Source: Neomoorella carbonis (GTDB lineage Bacteria; Bacillota; DSM-521; Neomoorellales; Neomoorellaceae). From it: DNA of 64,000 nt. A program made the position numbers and the translations under genes. The stretch's first letter is position 1. Each line of letters begins with the position of its first letter. Where the stretch lies: NCBI RefSeq assembly GCF_045278715.1, contig NZ_CP136420.1, forward strand, positions 1,612,001-1,676,000, given 5' to 3'. The notes under the pieces were generated by a model. That model was not told the origin of the DNA, searched no databases, and worked only from the letters and a program-made list of their open reading frames with translations. This document shows, one piece after another, positions 59,094 to 64,000 of this stretch.

Positions 59094-60113
59094 TTAACCA
59101 TTGTTTAATTCTCTATCCGTTATTACCCCTCTGGTGACCAGCTGCCGCAGAGCCATGTCCATGGTCTGCATGCCGTAGCGGGCTCCCGTCTGCATGCTGG
59201 AAACAATCTGGTGGGTTTTACCCTCGCGGATGAGATTCTTTACGGCCGGGGTAGCAATCAGCACTTCCACGGCTGCCACCCGACCCTTCCTATCGGCCCG
59301 CGGTAAAAGCTGCTGGGTGATAACCCCTTCCAGGGTGTCGGCCAGCTGGATACGGACCTGTCCCTGCTGGTGGGGCGGGAAAACGTCAATGATCCGGTCC
59401 ACGCTCTGGATGGCACTGCTGGTATGTAAAGTCGCCAGGACCAGGTGGCCCGTTTCCGCGGCCGTGATGGCCGTGGCAATGGTCTCCAGATCGCGCATCT
59501 CGCCGACCAGGATAACATCCGGGTCCTGGCGTAGGGCGGCCCGCAGGGCACTGGCAAAGGACTGGGTATCAGAACCCACTTCCCTTTGGTTGACGATGCT
59601 ACGGCGGTGCTGGTGCAGGTATTCGATGGGGTCTTCCAGGGTAATAATATGGCAGCTGCGTTCCCGGTTGATTTTATCCACCATGGCCGCCAGGGTGGTG
59701 GACTTGCCGCTACCCGTCGGCCCCGTCACCAGGACCAGGCCGTGCTGTCGTTCCGCCAGCTCGGCCACCACCGGCGGTAATCCCAGGGTTTCCAGGCTGG
59801 GTATTTCCCTGGGTATAAGGCGGATGGCTGCGCCAACGCTCCCCCGCTGATGAAAGACATTGACCCGGAAACGGCTTACGCCGGGCAGGGAGTAAGCCAG
59901 GTCTATTTCTCCCCGCTCTTGCAATACCTCCCACCTCTCGCCCACCATAGGCCGTACCAGGCTGGCAGTCATTTCGGAATCCAGGGGCTCCCACTGGCGC
60001 TGAACCTGGAGTTCGCCGTGGACCCGGAAAACTGGCGGCAGGCCAACAGAGAGATGGACATCGGAGGCCCCGGCGGCAGCCGCCGCCCGCAGGATGGTTT
60101 CAATGTCGAGCAT
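59094..60113 (-). CDS. pilT: Twitching motility ATPase PilT
   Basis: A 339-residue hexameric ATPase with Walker A GPTGSGKSTTLAAMVD, Asp/His boxes (ITLEDPIEYLH), Walker B DVILVGEMRDLETI and the retraction-ATPase hallmark NLIREGKTHQI. PilT depolymerises pili, giving retraction and twitching. It starts 30 nt after pilB. The sequence gives no sign of loss of function. Confidence 0.95.
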   Translation of the reverse strand: MLDIETILRAAAAAGASDVHLSVGLPPVFRVHGELQVQRQWEPLDSEMTASLVRPMVGERWEVLQERGEIDLAYSLPGVSRFRVNVFHQRGSVGAAIRLIPREIPSLETLGLPPVVAELAERQHGLVLVTGPTGSGKSTTLAAMVDKINRERSCHIITLEDPIEYLHQHRRSIVNQREVGSDTQSFASALRAALRQDPDVILVGEMRDLETIATAITAAETGHLVLATLHTSSAIQSVDRIIDVFPPHQQGQVRIQLADTLEGVITQQLLPRADRKGRVAAVEVLIATPAVKNLIREGKTHQIVSSMQTGARYGMQTMDMALRQLVTRGVITDRELNNG

Positions 60114-60143
60114 AATTTAAGTATCCTCCCCTCCGGCAGTTCC

Positions 60144-61796
60144 CTAAAAACCGCCCAGGGAAACACGCAGGACTTCACTCACGGTGGTAATCCCCTGGCG
60201 GACTTTTTCCAAGCCGTCCTCGATTAAAGGCACCATACCGGCAGCTACCGCCGCATCTTTCAAGGCCATGGCCGGTGCCTTGGCGGTCACCAGGCCGCGG
60301 AGTTCTTCATTCATCACCAGTACCTCCTGGATGGCCGTCCGGCCAGCATAACCGGTAAAGCTGCAGCGCTGGCAACCCCGACCCCGCCAGAGTTCTTCTA
60401 CTGCGGGCAGCCAGGTCTTTTCCAAAGACCCCGGTTCAGGTCGGTAAATCTCCCGGCAGTGGGGGCAGAGCCGGCGTACCAGCCGCTGGGCCACTACGCC
60501 GATAAGGGAAGAGTTGACCAGGTAAGGTTCAACGCCCATATCTAAGAGGCGGGTGACGGCCCCGGCAGCGTCATTGGTATGAAGGGTGCTGAACACCAGA
60601 TGGCCGGTAGTCGCCGCCCGGACGGCGATGTCGGCCGTCTCGCGATCGCGAATTTCTCCTACCATAATGATATCGGGATCCTGGCGCAGGATAGATCGCA
60701 GCCCGGAGGCGAAGGTTAACCCTGCCTTAGGATTGACCCGCACCTGGTTGATGCCGGGCAACAGGTATTCTACGGGGTCTTCAATGGTAATGATGTTTTT
60801 TTCCGGTGAGCTTAAAATGTTAAGGGTGGCATAGAGGGTCGTCGTTTTACCGCTTCCCGTGGGCCCCGTAATGAGGAGCATGCCGTAGGAACTGTGGATG
60901 AGGCTCGCAAAGCGCTCTTTTATGGCCGGCAAAAATCCCAGGTCGTCCAGGGACAGGAGCATGGCCTCCTGGTCCAGCAGGCGCAGGACGATCTTTTCCC
61001 CGTAAACCGTGGGCAGGCTGGAAACCCGCAGGTCGACGTTGCGTTTACCCAGGGTAAACTGAAATCGACCGTCCTGGGGCAGGCGCTTTTCGGCAATATC
61101 CATGCCGGCCATGATCTTGATCCTGGAGATCAGGCTGCTTAGCACCCCCAGGGGCAGGCGGGTTAACTCCCGCAGCAGGCCATCCACCCGCAGGCGTACG
61201 CGCACTTCCCCTTCCTGGGGTTCGATGTGGATATCGCTGGCCCGCATCTGGATCGCCTGCTGGATAAAGCTGTTAACCAGCCGTACAGCCGGTGCCCCTT
61301 CGGTACCGCCGGGACCGGGAGCTTCCAGGGCAGCGGCGGCGGCCTCGCTCATGCTGGCAGCAATTTCCTTCTGCCAGAACCTGCTCAAAGCCTCTTCAAT
61401 CTCCCTTTCGGCAGCTATAGCCGGCATGATCTCCTTGCCGGTAGCCAGGCGCAGGTCGTCCAGGGCCAGCAGGTTCAGGGGGTCGGCCATGGCTACCAGG
61501 AGACGGTTGCCGTCCAGGCGAATGGGGATGGCCTGGTAGCGCCGCGCCAAGCCCTCCGGCACCAGACGCACCACCTCCGGGTCCAGGTGGTAGTCGGCCA
61601 GGACGACTTTGGGAATGCCCAGCTGAAATTCCAGCACTTCCAGGATGCTCTCTTCGGTGATGAAACCCAGCCGCACCAGTACCCTGCCCAGGCGTTCGCC
61701 GGTACGCTTTTGTTCCCGCAGGGCCTCCTCCAGCTGGGCCGGGGTGATCATCCCGGCCGCAATTAAAAGGTCCCCCAGCCGCCGCCGGGTATCCAT
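60144..61796 (-). CDS. pilB: Type IV pilus assembly ATPase PilB
   Basis: A 550-residue extension motor. N-terminal MshEN/GspE-like domain (RRRLGDLLIAAGMITPAQLEEALREQ), Walker A GPTGSGKTTTLYATL, Walker B DIIMVGEIRDRETADIAVRA, and a four-cysteine zinc domain (CPHCREIY ... CQRCSFTGYAGR). MshEN domains in some PilB/MshE proteins bind c-di-GMP. The ATG at 61796 has GGAGGGGAG upstream; the in-frame extension of 7 residues is unneeded. Confidence 0.95.
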   Translation of the reverse strand: MDTRRRLGDLLIAAGMITPAQLEEALREQKRTGERLGRVLVRLGFITEESILEVLEFQLGIPKVVLADYHLDPEVVRLVPEGLARRYQAIPIRLDGNRLLVAMADPLNLLALDDLRLATGKEIMPAIAAEREIEEALSRFWQKEIAASMSEAAAAALEAPGPGGTEGAPAVRLVNSFIQQAIQMRASDIHIEPQEGEVRVRLRVDGLLRELTRLPLGVLSSLISRIKIMAGMDIAEKRLPQDGRFQFTLGKRNVDLRVSSLPTVYGEKIVLRLLDQEAMLLSLDDLGFLPAIKERFASLIHSSYGMLLITGPTGSGKTTTLYATLNILSSPEKNIITIEDPVEYLLPGINQVRVNPKAGLTFASGLRSILRQDPDIIMVGEIRDRETADIAVRAATTGHLVFSTLHTNDAAGAVTRLLDMGVEPYLVNSSLIGVVAQRLVRRLCPHCREIYRPEPGSLEKTWLPAVEELWRGRGCQRCSFTGYAGRTAIQEVLVMNEELRGLVTAKAPAMALKDAAVAAGMVPLIEDGLEKVRQGITTVSEVLRVSLGGF

Positions 61797-61859
61797 CTTG
61801 CTCCCCTCCCGCAACATTCATTCTTTAGCAGGCCGAGGCGGACAGCCCCCGGATATTCC

Positions 61860-62933
61860 TCAGCAAATAACCGCCATAATCTCCTCTAAACTAACCGGGG
61901 TAACCTGCACCCGGCCCAGCCGTTCCGGCAGGACCATCCGCAGCAGGCCCTGGCGGATCTTTTTATCATGGCCCAGGGCCGCCTGGAAAGCAGCAGGGTC
62001 GACGGCAGGCAAATCAACCGGCAGGCCTGCCCGCTGCAGCAACCGCACCAGGCGGCCGACTTCCGCTTCGCTAAACATTCCCCGCCGCACGGCCAGGCGG
62101 GCGGCGGCGGCCATCCCCATGGCAACGGCCTCACCGTGGCGGTAGGCGGTAAAACCCGTCACGGCTTCCACGGCATGGCCGATAGTGTGGCCAAAATTTA
62201 AAATGGCCCGCAAACCACTTTCCCGCTCATCCCGGGCAACTATTTCTGCTTTCAGGGCACAGGAGCGTAAAACGATGGTTTCCAGGATCCCCTCTTCTCC
62301 ATTCAGGGCGCCTTCCAGGTGATCTTCCAGGTAGGTAAAAAAGCCGGCATCCATGATGACGCCATATTTGATGACTTCCGCGAGGCCGGCCCTGACTTCC
62401 CGCGGCGGCAGGGTGGCCAGGGTGTCCAGATCGGCGATAACGGCCGCCGGCTGGTAAAAGGCACCGATGAGGTTCTTGCCCCGGGGATGGTTGACGGCCA
62501 CCTTGCCCCCTACGCTGGCGTCGACCTGGGCCAGGAGGGTGGTGGGAATCTGGATAAAAGGAACCCCACGTAGCCAGGTGGCGGCGACAAACCCCGCTAC
62601 ATCCCCGACCACGCCGCCGCCCAGAGCCATGATGGCTGCCCCGCGCTCGATACCGGCTGCCAGGGCAGCATCATATAGTTCAGCCGCAACTTTAAGGGTT
62701 TTGGCCTCCTCCCCGTCGGGAACCAGGGCGAGATGCGGCTGAAAACCGGCTGCTTTGAGGCTTTGCTCCAGGGTGGGCCAGTAATGGCCAGCTACAATGG
62801 CATTGCTTACCACCAGGCAGGGAGCGGCCAGGTCCAGGTTTTTTAACAAGGTTCCGGTTTGCTTTAACAGCCCGGAGCCACATATAATTTTATAACTACG
62901 TTCACCCAGGTCTACTTTAAGCTCGCCAGCCAT
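61860..62933 (-). CDS. aroB: 3-dehydroquinate synthase
   Basis: A 357-residue enzyme converting DAHP to 3-dehydroquinate. Signatures: VPDGEEAKTLKVAAELYDAAL, ALGGGVVGDVAGFVAATWLRGV, and zinc ligands in EVIKYGVI, NFGHTIGHAVEAVTGF and HGEAVAMGM. It is 64 nt upstream of pilB and overlaps aroK by 22 nt. Confidence 0.96.
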   Translation of the reverse strand: MAGELKVDLGERSYKIICGSGLLKQTGTLLKNLDLAAPCLVVSNAIVAGHYWPTLEQSLKAAGFQPHLALVPDGEEAKTLKVAAELYDAALAAGIERGAAIMALGGGVVGDVAGFVAATWLRGVPFIQIPTTLLAQVDASVGGKVAVNHPRGKNLIGAFYQPAAVIADLDTLATLPPREVRAGLAEVIKYGVIMDAGFFTYLEDHLEGALNGEEGILETIVLRSCALKAEIVARDERESGLRAILNFGHTIGHAVEAVTGFTAYRHGEAVAMGMAAAARLAVRRGMFSEAEVGRLVRLLQRAGLPVDLPAVDPAAFQAALGHDKKIRQGLLRMVLPERLGRVQVTPVSLEEIMAVIC

Positions 62934-63433
62934 GATTTTAAAGCCTCCTTTATTTCTCCGGCCACGGCGGCTGCGTTTTTGCCATCTGTCTCAACATAAA
63001 CGTCGGCAAAGGCATAATAAGGCTCGCGGTGCTTGAGGAGATTAGCCACCTCTTCCCGGCGCCGGCCCTGGAGGAGGGGGCGGTCCCCCTTCACCCCGGC
63101 GCGCTGCAGGGCCGTTTCCAGCCCTACCTGGAGCCAGATGACTTTGTTGCCTTCCCGCAGGCGCTGGACATTGACTCCGGAAAGGACGGCCCCCCCGCCG
63201 GTGGCGATAACCGTCCGCCGGGAGGCGGCCGCCCGGGCAACGGCCGCCTGCTCAAGTTCCCGGAAATATTGCTCTCCGTAGCGGGCAAAAATTGCTTTAA
63301 TAGACAAACCAGCATCCTCTTCGATCATGGCGTCGGTATCCAGAAAAGACCAGCCCAAGCTGGCGGCCAGGATCTTCCCTACTGTTGTTTTGCCGCTGCC
63401 CATAAAGCCAATTAAAACAATATTGTCCGGCAT
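62912..63433 (-). CDS. aroK: Shikimate kinase
   Basis: A 173-residue kinase with the P-loop GFMGSGKTTVGK near the N-terminus, the shikimate-binding DTDAMIEEDAGLSI and FARYGEQYFRELE, and GGGAVLS. The ATG at 63433 gives the normal length; the open frame begins 24 residues earlier with no family similarity. The Shine-Dalgarno (GAGGAAGACGAAG) is weak. Confidence 0.94.
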   Translation of the reverse strand: MPDNIVLIGFMGSGKTTVGKILAASLGWSFLDTDAMIEEDAGLSIKAIFARYGEQYFRELEQAAVARAAASRRTVIATGGGAVLSGVNVQRLREGNKVIWLQVGLETALQRAGVKGDRPLLQGRRREEVANLLKHREPYYAFADVYVETDGKNAAAVAGEIKEALKSWLASLK

Positions 63434-63518
63434 CCGTCTTCGTCTTCCTCTTTCTCTATCTCGCTCAAGGGTGGCATTGTTTTGTTCGCTCCCCGGCAGG
63501 ATCATAGACCCTTACATG

Positions 63519-64000
63519 TTAAATACCGCTTAAATACTCCCGGTAAGCCGCCATTCGCTCCTTAATTTCCGGTAAATAATCGCCGCCAAATTTCTCCATT
63601 ACTGCCCCGGCCAGTACCCAGGCCACCGCCGCCCAGGCAACGACCGCTGCCGCCGGGACGGCGCAGACGTCAGAACGTTCCACAGCAGCAGTAACAGGTT
63701 TTTTTGTCAGGAAATCAACGCTGGGCAGGGGCTGCATAAGGGTAGGAATGGGTTTCATGGCCGCCCGCAGGACAAGGGTTTCTCCATTGGTCATGCCGCC
63801 TTCCAGGCCGCCGGCGCGGTTGGTGGGATGGTAAAAGCCCTGTCCTTCCCGGTAGGCGATGGCATCATGGGCCAGGCTTCCCGGAATACTTGCGAGCTCA
63901 AAACCGGCGCCGATTTCTACCCCTTTGATGGCTGGGATGCTCATTAAAGCCTGGGCCAGGCGCCCGTCCAGGCGCCGGTCCCAGTGAACATGGCTGCCCA
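63519..64000 (-). CDS. aroC: Chorismate synthase, C-terminal part (cut by window edge)
   Basis: The C-terminal 160 or so residues of chorismate synthase: GSHVHWDRRLDGRLAQALMSIPAIKGVEIGAGFE, then GGLEGGMTNGETLVLRAAMKPIPTLMQPLPSVD and ERSDVCAVPAAAVVAWAAVAWVLA. It completes the shikimate pathway with aroB and aroK. The N-terminus lies beyond position 64000. Confidence 0.95.
   Translation of the reverse strand, partial: GSHVHWDRRLDGRLAQALMSIPAIKGVEIGAGFELASIPGSLAHDAIAYREGQGFYHPTNRAGGLEGGMTNGETLVLRAAMKPIPTLMQPLPSVDFLTKKPVTAAVERSDVCAVPAAAVVAWAAVAWVLAGAVMEKFGGDYLPEIKERMAAYREYLSGI

Noticed and set aside
1..64000. CRISPR arrays, tRNA or rRNA genes, T-box leaders, transposase genes
   Set aside because: Both strands were read for regular repeats, tRNA T-arm patterns, T-box antiterminator sequence and transposase motifs; none was seen.

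Overview
The window looks like chromosome of a thermophilic, spore-forming clostridial acetogen of the Moorella type. The evidence is a NfnAB electron-bifurcating transhydrogenase, a complete spoIIIAA-AH operon, an Asp23/AmaP cluster, strong purine-rich Shine-Dalgarno sites with many GTG/TTG starts, and an OLE RNA/OapA locus embedded in the folD-xseAB-ispA-dxs-tlyA-nadK-argR order described for extremophilic Firmicutes. Nearly every gene is on the minus strand. No tRNA, rRNA, CRISPR array or intact transposon was seen.

Layout. 1-10.6 kb: argR (partial), nadK, tlyA, dxs, oapA, the OLE RNA with its own promoter, ispA, xseB, xseA, folD and nfnBA. 10.7-19.7 kb: an Fsr-like MFS transporter, a TsaD-family paralogue, nusB, the DUF2273/amaP/asp23 set, a biotin carboxylase with a carboxyltransferase-BCCP fusion that also carries an internal BCCP start, an SH3-NlpC/P60 hydrolase and a cyclophilin-like protein. 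19.7-20.6 kb: a HEPN/nucleotidyltransferase pair. 20.8-35.5 kb: a sugar catabolic locus whose genes match, step by step, the Thermotoga-type myo-inositol pathway (iolG, iolM, iolN, iolO, uxaB, uxaA), with a CUT2 ABC transporter and a GntR/FCD regulator. About 27.5-34.8 kb of this locus is strikingly AT-rich and looks acquired; a 49-codon remnant of a second, GC-rich iolG-like gene lies between iolN and iolO.

35.7-46.9 kb: spoIIIAH-AA (read from AA to AH on the minus strand), an acidic zinc-ribbon protein, efp, an Xaa-Pro peptidase, aroQ, and tldE/tldD. 46.9-61.8 kb: a type IV pilus locus (pilB, pilT, pilC, an array of five pilin genes of which one is dead, pilD, four minor pilins, pilM, pilN, and a pilO with a carbohydrate-binding-like C-terminus). 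A c-di-GMP-I (GEMM) riboswitch sits just before pilC and carries a sequence that can mask the pilC ribosome-binding site. 61.9-64 kb: aroB, aroK and aroC (partial), the shikimate genes upstream of pilB.

All functional calls come from reading motifs and gene order; no database or structure search was run.
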